Source of the DNA: RPQJ01 sp046347155
GTDB taxonomy: Bacteria; Pseudomonadota; Gammaproteobacteria; Steroidobacterales; Steroidobacteraceae
DNA length: 64,000 nt
Reading direction: 5' to 3'
NCBI GenBank assembly: GCA_046347155.1
Contig: JAXMGT010000002.1
Location: 1,206,828 to 1,270,827 of the forward strand
Shown: positions 55,303 to 64,000 of the stretch, one piece after another
Layout: each line of letters opens with the position of its first letter
How positions within the stretch are numbered: the first letter of the stretch is position 1
Program-made: the position numbers and the translations under genes
Notes under the pieces: model-generated
The model's database searches: none
Seen by the model: only the letters and a program-made list of their open reading frames with translations
Told to the model about the DNA's origin: nothing

Positions 55303-56707
55303 TGCGTTGGGCGTGGTCGGCGAGCACCCGGGCGACGCAGCCGGTCAGGCGCTTGCCGGTCTCGATGTGCAGGAACTCGTTCGGGCCGTGCGCATTCGAG
55401 TGCGGGCCCAGCAGGCCGGTCACGAGAAACTGCGTGCCCGGGAACTTCTCGCCCAGCATCCCCATGAACGGGATGCTGCCGCCGGTCCCCATGTACATCG
55501 CATCAGCGCCGAAAAAGGCCTGCGACGCTGCCTGCATCGACGCCTCGAGCCACGGCTCGACCGTCGGCGCGTTCCAGCCGCCCATTGCGGACTCGACCGT
55601 CGCGCTCACGCGCGCGCCGTAGGGTGGATTGTTCGTGAGCGCCGCGACGACCGCATCGGCCGCGAGCCGCGGATCGGTGGTCGGCGCAAGGCGGAACGAG
55701 AGCTTCAGGCTCGTGTACGGCCGCAGCGTATTGCCGGCCGACCCACCCGGCGGCAGGCCGTCGCCGCCGGTGACGCACAGCGTCGGGCGCCAGGTGTTGT
55801 TCAGCAGGAGTTCGTAAGGATCGTTCGACACCGGTCGCATGCCCGCCGGCATCGGGAACTTCTCGTGCACGGTCTCGCCGAGCACCGCGGCCGTGCGGCG
55901 CGTCTGCTCGCGACGATCCGGCGGGATCGGGGCGTTCAGCTCCTCGACCAGGATCGCGCCCGAGTTCGCGCACTCGACGCGGCCGATCAGCTCGCGGATC
56001 ACCCGGAAGCTCGACGGCACGATGCCGCTCGAGGAGCCCGAGTGCACGCCCTCGGCGAGCACGTCGGCACGCAGCGTGACGATCAGGTTGCCGCGCAGCG
56101 ACGTCGTGCACCACAGCTGGTCGTAGTTGCCGCACTCGGCGTCGAGGCACACGACGAGCGAGGGTCGGCCGAGGCGCCCGCCGAGCGCCTCGATGTGGTG
56201 GACGAGGTCGGGGCTGCCGCTTTCCTCGCTGGCCTCGATCAGCACGACACAGCGCGCGTGCGGGATGCCCTGGTCCTCGAGCACCCGGATGGCCGCCAGC
56301 GACCCGTAGAGCGCGTAGCCGTCGTCCGCGCCGCCACGTCCGTAGAGCTTGCCGTCGCGGATCACGGGCTCCCAGGGACCGAGCCCCTCGGCCCAGCCGG
56401 TGAATTCCGGCTGCTTGTCGAGGTGGCCGTACATCAGCACGCAGTCGTCGACCTGTCCGGGCACGTCGACGAGCAGCACCGGCGTACGGCCCGGGAGCCG
56501 GTGGACCTCGACGCTGGAGCCGCGCGGCGCCCAGGCCACGGCCCAGCGGCGCATGTGCTCGACCGCCCGGTCCATGTGGCCGTGCGCGGCCCAGTCCGGG
56601 TCGTACATCACGGACTTGTTCGGGATCCTGACGTACTCGACCAGCTCCGGGACGATCGACTCGTCCCAGGTCTTCCCGACAAATGCACGTGCTCGATCCG
56701 TAATCAT
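55298..56707 (-). CDS. M20 family metallopeptidase (dipeptidase type)
   Basis: Zinc di-/aminoacyl peptidase or acyl-amino-acid hydrolase of the M20 family (469 residues). The metal ligands and base are in LMYGHLDKQPEF (His), GRGGADDGYALYG (Asp), LIEASEESGSPDL (base and ligand Glu) and CLDAECGNYDQLW (Asp). A lid/dimerisation domain follows, with ligand region GGSIPFMGMLGEKFPG near the C terminus. No signal peptide is present. The substrate is unclear. The last residues (AQRK) run into a palindromic repeat that supplies the stop codon. tatD lies upstream on the same strand, 79 bases away. Confidence 0.9.
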   Translation of the reverse strand: MITDRARAFVGKTWDESIVPELVEYVRIPNKSVMYDPDWAAHGHMDRAVEHMRRWAVAWAPRGSSVEVHRLPGRTPVLLVDVPGQVDDCVLMYGHLDKQPEFTGWAEGLGPWEPVIRDGKLYGRGGADDGYALYGSLAAIRVLEDQGIPHARCVVLIEASEESGSPDLVHHIEALGGRLGRPSLVVCLDAECGNYDQLWCTTSLRGNLIVTLRADVLAEGVHSGSSSGIVPSSFRVIRELIGRVECANSGAILVEELNAPIPPDRREQTRRTAAVLGETVHEKFPMPAGMRPVSNDPYELLLNNTWRPTLCVTGGDGLPPGGSAGNTLRPYTSLKLSFRLAPTTDPRLAADAVVAALTNNPPYGARVSATVESAMGGWNAPTVEPWLEASMQAASQAFFGADAMYMGTGGSIPFMGMLGEKFPGTQFLVTGLLGPHSNAHGPNEFLHIETGKRLTGCVARVLADHAQRK

Positions 56708-56786
56708 GAGTCTCTCGCGAAAGGTATTAAATAACAGTAGGTTAAAGGCTTAATCGCGGCGTCGTCGAGGTATGTCGAGCCCGGGG

Positions 56787-57605
56787 TCACGGGCGCCAGC
56801 CGGTGGCCTCGGCCGGGAACCCGAAGAACATCCGGGCGTTGTGGGTGGTGGCCTCGGCGACCCGCTCGATCGGCTCGCCGCGGCAGGCTGCCACGGTCGC
56901 ACAGACGTGGGGCAGGTAGCGCGGCTCGTTGCGGCGCGACTTCGGCCGGGGTTCGAGGTCGCGGGGCAGCAGGTAGGGAGCGTCGGTCTCGAGCATCAGC
57001 CGCTCCAGCGGTATCCGCCGTACCAGCGTCCGCAGGTGCTGGCCCCGGCGCTCGTCGCAGATCCACCCGGTGATCCCGATGCTGAGGCCGAGGTCCAGGT
57101 AGTCGTCGAGTTCCCGGGCCTCACCGGTGAAGCAGTGCGCGACGCCGCCGGCGAGTCGCGGCCGGTACTCTCGCAGGATGGCCATGAACGGGTCGTGCGC
57201 GTCGCGCTGGTGCAGGAACACCGGCTTGCCGGCCTCGGCCGCGAGTTCGAGCTGTGCGCGGAACACCCGCTCCTGGTCCTTGTGCGGCGAGAAGTTACGG
57301 AACCAGTCGAGGCCGCACTCGCCGGCGGCCGCAACCTCCGGTGCGCGCAGCAGGTCGCGGAGCGTCGGCACGTCGGCGGCCGGGAACTCCCGGGCGTGAT
57401 GCGGGTGGATGCCGGCGGTCGCCCGGAACAACGCGGGTTGCGTGCGCACGAGTTCGATTGCTGCGCGGGTGCTCTCGATCGTGCTTCCGGTGATCACCAT
57501 CGTGCGGACGCCGACGGCGACCGCGGCCGCCACGACGTCGTCGCGGTCGTGGTCGAAGCTGTCGTGGGCGAGGTTGAGGCCGATGTCGGCCAGGGGCAGG
57601 TTCAT
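56787..57605 (-). CDS. tatD: TatD family metal-dependent hydrolase
   Basis: TIM-barrel deoxyribonuclease/amidohydrolase (272 residues). The metal motifs are DIGLNLAHDSFDHDRD at the N terminus, GIHPHHARE, ECGLDWFRNFSPHKDQ, VFLHQRDAHDPF, HCFTGEAREL and the terminal Asp in LMLETDAPYLLP. The GLDWFRN and RPKSRRNEP blocks favour TatD proper over YcfH. The ATG at 57605 is the only start giving the NLPLADIGLN opening. A TAGAAT element about 60 bases upstream on this strand is a possible -10 box. The HlyD-type gene is divergent. Confidence 0.9.
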   Translation of the reverse strand: MNLPLADIGLNLAHDSFDHDRDDVVAAAVAVGVRTMVITGSTIESTRAAIELVRTQPALFRATAGIHPHHAREFPAADVPTLRDLLRAPEVAAAGECGLDWFRNFSPHKDQERVFRAQLELAAEAGKPVFLHQRDAHDPFMAILREYRPRLAGGVAHCFTGEARELDDYLDLGLSIGITGWICDERRGQHLRTLVRRIPLERLMLETDAPYLLPRDLEPRPKSRRNEPRYLPHVCATVAACRGEPIERVAEATTHNARMFFGFPAEATGWRP

Positions 57606-57714
57606 GCTGGGGTCGCTGTGGTAATGTTCGGGCCTCCGGCGCGCAGGCCCCGCGCCGCGGCGCATTCTAGCCGCGACGGGGCCGGCAGTGCGCCAGCCAC
57701 CAACGGTAGCCAGG

Positions 57715-58938
57715 ATGTCGCTCGACAAGGCAGCTCTCGAGAGCCTGCGGATGGACCGCGGGTCGGACCCCGGACGGTATGCGGAGCGGAGCAGCCGGCG
57801 CCGCTGGAAGGTCATCGCGGCCGTCGCGGCAATCGTCGTGCTGGTCGTCGGCTGGCGAATGGCCACGTCACCCGTCGAAGTGCATACGGCGACCGTCGAG
57901 GCCCCGGCCGGGGCCTCGGACGGGGCCGTGCTCAACGCCTCGGGTTACGTGGTCGCCCGCCGGCTCGCGACCGTGAGTTCCAAGGTCACCGGCCGAATCG
58001 TCGAGGTGCTCTTCGAGGAAGGCGCGAGCGTCGCCGACGGGCAGCTGCTCGCGCGACTCGACCCGTCGAACGCGCGGGCCGAACTCGCGGTCGCCGAGAG
58101 CAGCCTCGAAGCCTCGCGGCGCAGCCTGCGCGAGATCGACGTCCGGCTCACCGACGCCCGTCGCACGCTCGCCCGCAACGAGGAACTGGTTGCGCGCAAG
58201 CTCGTCGCGCAGAGCGTGCTCGACACCTCGAAGGCCGATGTCGCGGCGCTCGAGGCCCGGCTCGGGGCCGCGCAGGCCGACGTCGGAGTCGCCGGGAGCC
58301 GCGTCGCGCTCGCGCGCCAGGGGCTCGTCGACCTCGAGATCCGGGCGCCGTTTGCGGGCGTCGTGATCTCGAAAGACGCGCAGCCCGGCGAAACCGTCTC
58401 GCCGATGTCTGCGGGCGGCGGCTACACGCGCACCGGCATCGCGACGATCGTGGACATGGACTCGCGCGAAATCGAGGTGGACGTCAACGAGGCGTACATC
58501 AACCGGGTGCACGAGGGGCAGAAAGTCACCGCCACGCTCGACGCCTATCCGGACTGGCAGATCCCGGGCCACGTGGTCGGCATCGTGCCGACGGCTGACC
58601 GGCAGAAGGCGACCGTGAAGGTGCGCATCGGCTTCGACGCGCTCGAGCCGAGGATCCTGCCGGACATGGGAATCAAGGTGCGATTCCTCGAGGACGCGAC
58701 GAGTGGCGCCTTGGTCGCCCGACCGACGCTGCCCGCGGCCGCCGTCGTGCGCGACGGATCGGCGACGGCCGTGTGGGTCGTGCGCGATGGCCGGGTCGAG
58801 AAGCGGCCCGTGAAGCTCGGTCCCGAGAAGGACGGCAGTTTCGCCGTGATCGAGGGGCTCGACGGGGGCGAGTCCGTCGTGGTCGACGCGCCGCGCCGGC
58901 TGCGCGACGGGGCGGCCGTGGAGCTCGTCGCCAAGTGA
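57715..58938 (+). CDS. HlyD/MacA-type membrane fusion protein
   Basis: Periplasmic adaptor of a tripartite exporter (407 residues). One N-terminal membrane anchor (VIAAVAAIVVLVVGWRM, about 30-47) is followed by a split lipoyl domain (LNASGYVVARRLATVSSKV; later LEIRAPFAGVVISKDAQPGE), an alpha-helical hairpin of heptads between them and beta-barrel domains. The ATG at 57715 is preferred to a GTG 27 bases earlier. The ATP-binding gene overlaps its stop by 4 bp. No outer-membrane factor gene is in the window. Confidence 0.9.
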   Translation: MSLDKAALESLRMDRGSDPGRYAERSSRRRWKVIAAVAAIVVLVVGWRMATSPVEVHTATVEAPAGASDGAVLNASGYVVARRLATVSSKVTGRIVEVLFEEGASVADGQLLARLDPSNARAELAVAESSLEASRRSLREIDVRLTDARRTLARNEELVARKLVAQSVLDTSKADVAALEARLGAAQADVGVAGSRVALARQGLVDLEIRAPFAGVVISKDAQPGETVSPMSAGGGYTRTGIATIVDMDSREIEVDVNEAYINRVHEGQKVTATLDAYPDWQIPGHVVGIVPTADRQKATVKVRIGFDALEPRILPDMGIKVRFLEDATSGALVARPTLPAAAVVRDGSATAVWVVRDGRVEKRPVKLGPEKDGSFAVIEGLDGGESVVVDAPRRLRDGAAVELVAK

Positions 58939-59627
58939 GCGCGGCGCCGGCGATCGTCCGCATCCGCGACCTCGTCAAGGAATACCGCCGCGGGACCGAG
59001 GCCGTGCGCGTGCTCGACGGGCTGACGCTCGAGATCGAGCGGGGCGACTTCGTTGCGCTGATGGGACCGTCCGGCTCCGGCAAGTCGACGCTGCTGAACC
59101 TGATCGGTGGCATCGACCGGCCGACCTCCGGCGAGCTCGAGGTGGACGGGTTGCGCGTCGACCGACTGAGCGACGATTCGCTCGCGCGCTGGCGGGCCGA
59201 CCACGTCGGGTTCGTGTTCCAGATGTACAACCTGTTGCCGGTGCTCACGGCCGAACGCAACGTCGAACTGCCGCTGCTGCTCAGGGACATGTCCGGGAAG
59301 GAGCGGATGGAGCGGGTCACCGCCGCACTCGGCCTCGTCGGCCTTTCGCACCGGGCGAAGCACCGGCCCCGGGAGCTTTCGGGCGGCCAGGAGCAGCGCG
59401 TCGGCATCGCGAGGGCCATCGTCACGGACCCGACGCTGCTGCTTTGCGACGAGCCCACCGGCGACCTCGACCGCAAGTCCGGCGACGAGATCCTCGACCT
59501 GCTGTCCGCGCTCAACCGCGACCAGGGCAAGACGATCATCATGGTCACCCACGATCCGCACGCGGCCGAGCGCGCGCACCGGGTCGTGCAGCTGGACAAG
59601 GGGCTCCTCCGGGAGGGCGGGCATTGA
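58935..59627 (+). CDS. MacB/LolD-type ABC transporter ATP-binding protein
   Basis: ABC ATPase (230 residues) with Walker A MGPSGSGKST, Q-loop in VFQMYNLLPVLTAERNV, signature LSGGQEQRVGIARA, Walker B LLLCDEPTGDLD and switch His in VTHDPHAAE. The pattern is that of MacB/LolD/FtsE exporters. Starts with GTG in the stop of the membrane fusion protein gene and ends in a 4-bp overlap with the first permease, so the cassette is translationally coupled. Confidence 0.94.
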   Translation: MSAAPAIVRIRDLVKEYRRGTEAVRVLDGLTLEIERGDFVALMGPSGSGKSTLLNLIGGIDRPTSGELEVDGLRVDRLSDDSLARWRADHVGFVFQMYNLLPVLTAERNVELPLLLRDMSGKERMERVTAALGLVGLSHRAKHRPRELSGGQEQRVGIARAIVTDPTLLLCDEPTGDLDRKSGDEILDLLSALNRDQGKTIIMVTHDPHAAERAHRVVQLDKGLLREGGH

Positions 59628-60784
59628 TCGCGAAATACGCGCCGCTGCTGCTTGCGAGCCTCCGGCGTCGCAAGGCGCGGACGTTCTTCACGGTCGCCTC
59701 GATCGTGATCGCATTCCTGCTGTTTGGCCTCGCGGAATCCATGCGGCACGCGCTCGAGTCCGGCGTGAACGTGGCCGGCGCGGACCGGCTGCTCACGATG
59801 CACAAGGTGTCGTTCACGCAGCTGCTGCCCGAGAGCTACGAGAGCCGCATACGCAGCGTCGCGGGGGTGACTGAGGTGTCGCCACAGACCTGGTTCGGTG
59901 CGTGGTACCAGGACGAGCGCAACCAGATCCCCGCGTTTCCGGTGAAGCCCGAGCCGTTCCTGCGCATGTACCCCGAGTACCGCGTTCCAGAGGACCAGCG
60001 CCAGGCCTGGCTCGCGGACCGAGCCGGGATCATGGTCGGGCGCGCGCTCGCGGACCTGTTCGGCTGGAAGCCCGGTGACGTCGTGCCGCTGCACTCGGCG
60101 ATCTGGCGCAAGAAGGACGGCTCGTTCGTCTGGGACTTCACGGTCCGGGCGATCTATGACGCGCCCGAGGGCGGCGACACCCGCAACATGGTGATGCACC
60201 AGGACTACTTCGAGGAGGCCAAGGCGTCGGCCAAGGGGCTGGTCGGCTGGTACGTCGTGCGGGTCGACGACCCGGCGCGCGGTGCGGCGATCGGCCGCCA
60301 GATCGACGCGCTGTTCACGAATTCTCCGGCCGAGACCAAGACCTCGTCGGAGCGGGCGATGGCGCAGTCGTTCGTCAACCAGATCGGCAACATCGGCAAG
60401 ATCCTCGGCGCGATCGTCATGGCCGTGTTCTTCACGATGCTGATCGTCACGGCCAACACGATCGCGCAGTCGGTGCGCGAGCGCACGAACGAGATCGGCG
60501 TGCTCAAGACGCTCGGGTACTCGAACGGCAGCGTGCTCGCGCTGGTGCTGTCGGAATCGCTGCTCGTCACGGTGGTCGGCGGCACCGTGGGTCTCGTCGG
60601 CGCGTGGTGGGTCGGCGTCCAGTTCGAGCCCGTGTTGCAGCAGTACCTGCCGGGGTTCGCGATCGACGCGGAAGCCGTCGTGCGCGGTGTCACGTGGATG
60701 GCCGGGCTCGGCCTCGCGGCCGGTGCGGTGCCGGCGCTGCAGGCGATGCGGCTGCGCATCGTCGAAGCGCTGCGGCGGGACTGA
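59624..60784 (+). CDS. FtsX/MacB-type ABC permease 1
   Basis: Permease with one N-terminal helix (FFTVASIVIAFLLFGLAES), a large periplasmic MacB-like domain (about 45-260) and three C-terminal helices with the FtsX-family block SVRERTNEIGVLKTLGYSNG. Length is 386 residues. The start is a TTG at 59624 inside the stop of the ATPase gene, which gives the expected IAKYAPLLLASLRRRKART opening. A second, related permease gene follows after five bases. Confidence 0.92.
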   Translation: MIAKYAPLLLASLRRRKARTFFTVASIVIAFLLFGLAESMRHALESGVNVAGADRLLTMHKVSFTQLLPESYESRIRSVAGVTEVSPQTWFGAWYQDERNQIPAFPVKPEPFLRMYPEYRVPEDQRQAWLADRAGIMVGRALADLFGWKPGDVVPLHSAIWRKKDGSFVWDFTVRAIYDAPEGGDTRNMVMHQDYFEEAKASAKGLVGWYVVRVDDPARGAAIGRQIDALFTNSPAETKTSSERAMAQSFVNQIGNIGKILGAIVMAVFFTMLIVTANTIAQSVRERTNEIGVLKTLGYSNGSVLALVLSESLLVTVVGGTVGLVGAWWVGVQFEPVLQQYLPGFAIDAEAVVRGVTWMAGLGLAAGAVPALQAMRLRIVEALRRD

Positions 60785-60789
60785 CCGCC

Positions 60790-61980
60790 GTGCAGCGCCT
60801 GCTCAACCAGTTGCGTGCCGTGACGGCGATGAACCTGCGGAACCTGCCGCAGCGGCTCGGCACGTCGCTCGTGGCGATCGTCGGGATCGGCGGCGTCGTC
60901 GCCGTGCTCGTGTCGTTGCTCGCGATGGGCGAGGGGTTCCGGGCGGCGCTCGAGCTCTCGGGCCGCGACGACGTCGCCATCGTGCTGCGCGGTGGTGCGG
61001 GCGACGAGCTCTCGAGCGCGTTCGATCGGGACCAGGTCGCCGTGATCGAGTCCGCGCCCGGCATCGCGCGGGACACCCACGGGGCGATCGCCTCGCCCGA
61101 GTTCTACACGATCGTGGACCTGCCGATGCGCAGCACCGGCACCGAGGCCAACGTACCGTTCCGCGGCGTAACGAAGCGGGCGTTCGACGTGCGCCCGGGC
61201 TGCAGGATCGTCGCCGGCCGGACGTTCGAGCCCGGCCGCGACGAGGTGATCGTCGGCCGCGGCGCCTACACGCAGTTCGGCAACATCGACCTCGGGCACA
61301 CGGTCACCTGGGGCTCGCACGACTGGCGGGTCGTCGGCGTGTTCGAGTGCGGCGGCAGCGTCTCGGAATCCGAGGTGTGGACCGACCTCGTCGTGCTGCA
61401 GGGCGTCTACCGTCGCGGCAACTCGGTGCAGGTGGTGCGCGCGAAGCTCGAGTCGCCGGCCTCGCTTGCGGTGCTCGAGCGCACGCTCGGCGACGACCCG
61501 CGGCTCGACGCCTCGGTGCGGGCCGAGAAGGCGTTCTACGCGGACCAGTCGCGGATCCTGGTCGCGATCGTCAACTACGTCGGCACGTTGATCTCGGTGC
61601 TGATGGGCATCGGGGCCGTCTTCGCGGCACTGAACACGATGTACTCGGCCGTCGCCGCCCGCACGCGCGAGATCTCGACGCTCCGCGCGCTCGGCTTCGG
61701 TGCGGCCCCGGTCGTCGTGTCGGTGCTGCTCGAGGCTGCGGTGCTCGGGCTGCTCGGCGGCCTCGCGGGCGGCGCGCTCGTCTATTTCGGGCTCAACGGC
61801 TATCAGGCGTCGACGCTCAACTGGGCGAGTTTCAGCCAGATCGCGTTCGCGTTCACGGTCACGCCGGCGCTGCTCGTGACGGGCCTCGTCTACGCGACGG
61901 TGCTCGGGCTCGCCGGCGGATTGCTGCCGGGCATCCGGGCCGCCCGGATGCCGATCACGACCGGGCTGCGGGAGCTCTAG
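60790..61980 (+). CDS. FtsX/MacB-type ABC permease 2
   Basis: Second permease of the cassette (396 residues): N-terminal helix SLVAIVGIGGVVAVLVSLLA, periplasmic domain, then three C-terminal helices with SAVAARTREISTLRALGFG. The pairing of two non-identical permeases with one ATPase suggests a heterodimeric MacB-like exporter, the kind that acts on the periplasmic side by mechanotransmission. Start GTG at 60790. The next gene starts two bases after the stop. Confidence 0.92.
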   Translation: MQRLLNQLRAVTAMNLRNLPQRLGTSLVAIVGIGGVVAVLVSLLAMGEGFRAALELSGRDDVAIVLRGGAGDELSSAFDRDQVAVIESAPGIARDTHGAIASPEFYTIVDLPMRSTGTEANVPFRGVTKRAFDVRPGCRIVAGRTFEPGRDEVIVGRGAYTQFGNIDLGHTVTWGSHDWRVVGVFECGGSVSESEVWTDLVVLQGVYRRGNSVQVVRAKLESPASLAVLERTLGDDPRLDASVRAEKAFYADQSRILVAIVNYVGTLISVLMGIGAVFAALNTMYSAVAARTREISTLRALGFGAAPVVVSVLLEAAVLGLLGGLAGGALVYFGLNGYQASTLNWASFSQIAFAFTVTPALLVTGLVYATVLGLAGGLLPGIRAARMPITTGLREL

Positions 61981-61982
61981 CG

Positions 61983-62756
61983 ATGGATTGGTTCGGGCGC
62001 CGTCGCGAGCAGCCCCGTTCGGACGGAGACCCGAGGCAACTCGGGCTGTGGTCCGCGCGCGACGACGTGCCCGGCTTCCACGTCCGGATCAGCCGCCGGG
62101 CCCGGCGCCTGTCGATGCGAGTGACGCCGGGCGGCCGGGTCGAGGTCGTCGTGCCGCCGGGCGTGGGCGTGCCGGCGATCGAGCGCTTCGTCGCGCAGCA
62201 CCGGGCCTGGGCCGAGCGCCGGGTGCGTGAGTTCGCCGCCCAGGCGCCGAAGGCGGGGGAACGCAGACCCGCCCGGGTCGAGTTGCCGCTCACCGGGGAC
62301 GTCTGGACGGTCACGTACGAGCCCGCACAGCGATCGTCGGTCAGGGACGATGGGGCGGGCGGCCTGCGGGTGCGGACGCCCCGGGGGACGGATGCCGAGG
62401 TCGGCCACGCGCTGCTCCGGTGGCTCGTGCGGCACATGGAGCCGGAACTCCGCGCCCGCCTCGACGCGCTGGCCGCCGAGACCGGCATCGGCTACGAGCG
62501 CATGCTGCTGCGCCGCCAGCGCACGCGATGGGGCAGCTGCTCCTCCGCCGGCGTCGTGAGCCTGAACGTCTGCCTGGCGTTCCAGCGCCCGGAGGTCGTG
62601 CGATACCTGATGATCCACGAGCTCTGCCACCGCCGGCACATGAATCACTCGGGGCGCTTCTGGCGGCTCGTCGAGTCGCTCGAGCCCGGCTGGAAGGCGC
62701 TCGACCGCGAGCTCCTGAAGGGCTGGAAGCACGTGCCGGCCTGGGTGTTCGGCTAG
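61983..62756 (+). CDS. YgjP-like metallopeptidase (M48-related)
   Basis: Zinc-metallopeptidase-like protein of the YgjP/DUF45 family (257 residues). It has the family block RRQRTRWGSCSSAGVVSLN and the zinc motif HELCHRRHMNHSGRFW (HExxH plus a later His and Glu). The N-terminal part (HVRISRRARRLSMRVTPGG) is typical of the family, which is associated with helicase/restriction partners in some genomes; none is present here. It begins two bases after the second permease. Confidence 0.9.
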   Translation: MDWFGRRREQPRSDGDPRQLGLWSARDDVPGFHVRISRRARRLSMRVTPGGRVEVVVPPGVGVPAIERFVAQHRAWAERRVREFAAQAPKAGERRPARVELPLTGDVWTVTYEPAQRSSVRDDGAGGLRVRTPRGTDAEVGHALLRWLVRHMEPELRARLDALAAETGIGYERMLLRRQRTRWGSCSSAGVVSLNVCLAFQRPEVVRYLMIHELCHRRHMNHSGRFWRLVESLEPGWKALDRELLKGWKHVPAWVFG

Positions 62757-62811
62757 CGTGTAAGATATCGGGCCCTCCCGGGATGCCCCGGAGCCCGTTG
62801 GAACGATACCG

Positions 62812-63894
62812 ATGCAAGAGCGCCTGCACAACATCAACGTCCTGTCGAGCGAGGTCCTGCCGACGCCGGAGGAGGTCAAGCGCCTGCTGCCCCTGCCGGC
62901 GGAGTCCGAGGAGTTCGTCTACCGCAGCCGTGGTGCCGTGCGGCGCATCCTGGACCGCGAGGACCCGCGACTGTTCGTCGTCGTCGGCCCGTGCTCGATC
63001 CACGACGTCGAAGCCGCGCACGAGTATGCGGCCCGGCTGCAGGCGCTCGGCGAGCGCGTGCAGGGCACGCTGCTGCTCCTGATGCGCGTCTACTTCGAGA
63101 AGCCGCGCACGACGGTCGGCTGGAAGGGCCTGATCAACGACCCGGACATGGATGACTCGTTCCGGATCGAGAAGGGGATACGGATGGCGCGCGAGCTGCT
63201 GCTGCACCTCGCGGCCCAGGGGCTGCCGGCCGCGACCGAGGCGCTCGACCCGATCATGCCGCAGTACCTGTCCGAGCTCGTGACCTGGACCGCGATCGGC
63301 GCGCGCACGACCGAGTCGCAGACCCACCGCGAGATGGCGAGCGGGCTGTCGACGCCGGTCGGGTTCAAGAACGGCACGGACGGTTCGCTCACGGTCGCGA
63401 TCAACGCGCTGCAGTCGGCCCGCCACCCGCACCACTTCCTCGGCATCACGCAGCAGGGCCAGTCGGCGGTGTTCCGCACTCGCGGCAACCGCTACGGCCA
63501 CATCGTGCTGCGCGGCGGCGGCGGCCGGACGAACTACGATTCCGTGAGCATTGCGCTCTGCGAGCGCGAGCTCGAGAAGGCAGGGCTGCCCGCCAGCATT
63601 GTCGTCGACTGCAGCCACGGCAATTCGGCGAAAGACCCGTCGCTCCAGCCGCTCGTGGCCGAGAACCTCGGCAACCAGATCCTCGAAGGCAACCGCTCGA
63701 TCGTGGGCCTGATGCTCGAGAGCCACCTGCACTGGGGCAGCCAGCCCATCCCGGCCGACCGCAGCGAGCTTCGCTACGGTGTCTCCGTCACCGACGCCTG
63801 CATCGACTGGGAGACGACCGAACGGCTGCTGCTCGAGCTCGACGCGAAGCTGCGGTCCGCGCCGCGCTTCACACGCAATCCCGCCGCCGCCTGA
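62812..63894 (+). CDS. aroG: 3-deoxy-7-phosphoheptulonate synthase (class I DAHP synthase)
   Basis: First enzyme of the shikimate pathway, joining PEP and erythrose-4-P (360 residues). Family motifs are VVGPCSIHDVEAAHEYAARL, YFEKPRTTVGWKGLINDP, MDDSFRIEKGIRMAR, GFKNGTDGS and DCSHGNSAKDP. The length fits the AroG/AroF/AroH type. Which aromatic amino acid inhibits it cannot be settled by eye, so the aroG symbol is provisional. A TAAGAT -10-like element lies at 62761-62766. Confidence 0.93.
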   Translation: MQERLHNINVLSSEVLPTPEEVKRLLPLPAESEEFVYRSRGAVRRILDREDPRLFVVVGPCSIHDVEAAHEYAARLQALGERVQGTLLLLMRVYFEKPRTTVGWKGLINDPDMDDSFRIEKGIRMARELLLHLAAQGLPAATEALDPIMPQYLSELVTWTAIGARTTESQTHREMASGLSTPVGFKNGTDGSLTVAINALQSARHPHHFLGITQQGQSAVFRTRGNRYGHIVLRGGGGRTNYDSVSIALCERELEKAGLPASIVVDCSHGNSAKDPSLQPLVAENLGNQILEGNRSIVGLMLESHLHWGSQPIPADRSELRYGVSVTDACIDWETTERLLLELDAKLRSAPRFTRNPAAA

Positions 63895-63941
63895 CGCGGC
63901 GCGCATCCGTTGTCACTCTGACCATCGCTGAGGAGGATCCC

Positions 63942-64000
63942 ATGACGATCAAGGTCGGCGACCGCCTGCCCTCCGGTACGTTCACGACACCCGGGCCCGA
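63942..64000 (+). CDS. Start of a probable peroxiredoxin gene (cut by window end)
   Basis: A GAGGAGG ribosome-binding site lies five bases before an ATG at 63942. The 19 residues visible (MTIKVGDRLPSGTFTTPGP) match the usual opening of Prx5/AhpE-type peroxiredoxins, whose active-site Cys would come later. Only the N terminus is in view, so the family call is by pattern alone. Confidence 0.6.
   Translation, partial: MTIKVGDRLPSGTFTTPGP

Overview
The window reads as a stretch of chromosome from a GC-rich gammaproteobacterium (about 68-70% GC by eye). Three things point there: the gene order ssrA-smpB-ratA-rnfH-bamE-fur-recN-nadK, the long block hrcA-grpE-dnaK-dnaJ-dapB-carAB-greA-yhbY-rlmE-ftsH-folP-glmM-tpiA-secG-tRNALeu-nuoA-N, and a fused aspartokinase/homoserine dehydrogenase leading thrABC. 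The presence of hrcA in such a block, together with this order, suggests the Xanthomonadales/Nevskiales/Steroidobacterales neighbourhood rather than enterics. That placement is inference from synteny, not a tree.

Layout. 0-2.2 kb: start of a gene leaving the window on the minus strand, a SulP anion transporter, and tmRNA directly upstream of it. 2.3-7.2 kb: trans-translation partner smpB, ratA-rnfH, outer-membrane assembly lipoprotein bamE, the iron regulator fur, and nadK-recN. 7.3-13 kb: heat-shock operon hrcA-grpE-dnaK-dnaJ followed by dapB, with a very good sigma-32 promoter before dnaK. 13-18 kb: carAB-greA with its own promoter and a leader hairpin. 18-26 kb: yhbY (minus), a two-domain ModF-like ATPase, rlmE, ftsH, folP, glmM, tpiA, secG and tRNA-Leu(GAG), closed by a textbook terminator. 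26.4-40.6 kb: a complete 14-gene NADH dehydrogenase I operon in the order nuoA to nuoN, with nuoC and nuoD as separate genes. 40.6-49.8 kb: a less conserved region with a small secreted cysteine protein, initiator tRNA, a tight four-gene minus-strand catabolic-looking operon, a TerB-like protein, a ThDP enzyme, three exported proteins of unknown function and a MocA-like nucleotidyltransferase. 49.8-55.2 kb: thrA-thrB-thrC plus a coupled NERD-like membrane protein. 55.3-57.6 kb: an M20 peptidase and tatD, with a palindromic repeat at the convergent junction. 57.7-62.8 kb: a MacAB-like export cassette split over four genes plus a YgjP-type metallopeptidase. 62.8-64 kb: DAHP synthase and the start of a probable peroxiredoxin gene.

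How it works together. Most of the window is housekeeping: ribosome rescue, proteostasis, pyrimidine/arginine precursor supply, folate, cell-wall sugar, glycolysis, respiration, and threonine and aromatic amino-acid synthesis. Genes are packed tightly; 4-bp ATGA/GTGA overlaps are common and two convergent pairs overlap tail to tail. I see no CRISPR array, insertion sequence, integrase or phage gene. Apart from ssrA there is no gene-free stretch above 300 bases. The most plausible place for undescribed biology is the 40.6-49.8 kb accessory stretch, especially the esterase/dehydrogenase/epoxide-hydrolase/membrane-protein operon and the exported proteins around 47-49 kb. Nothing I can see amounts to a demonstrated new system.
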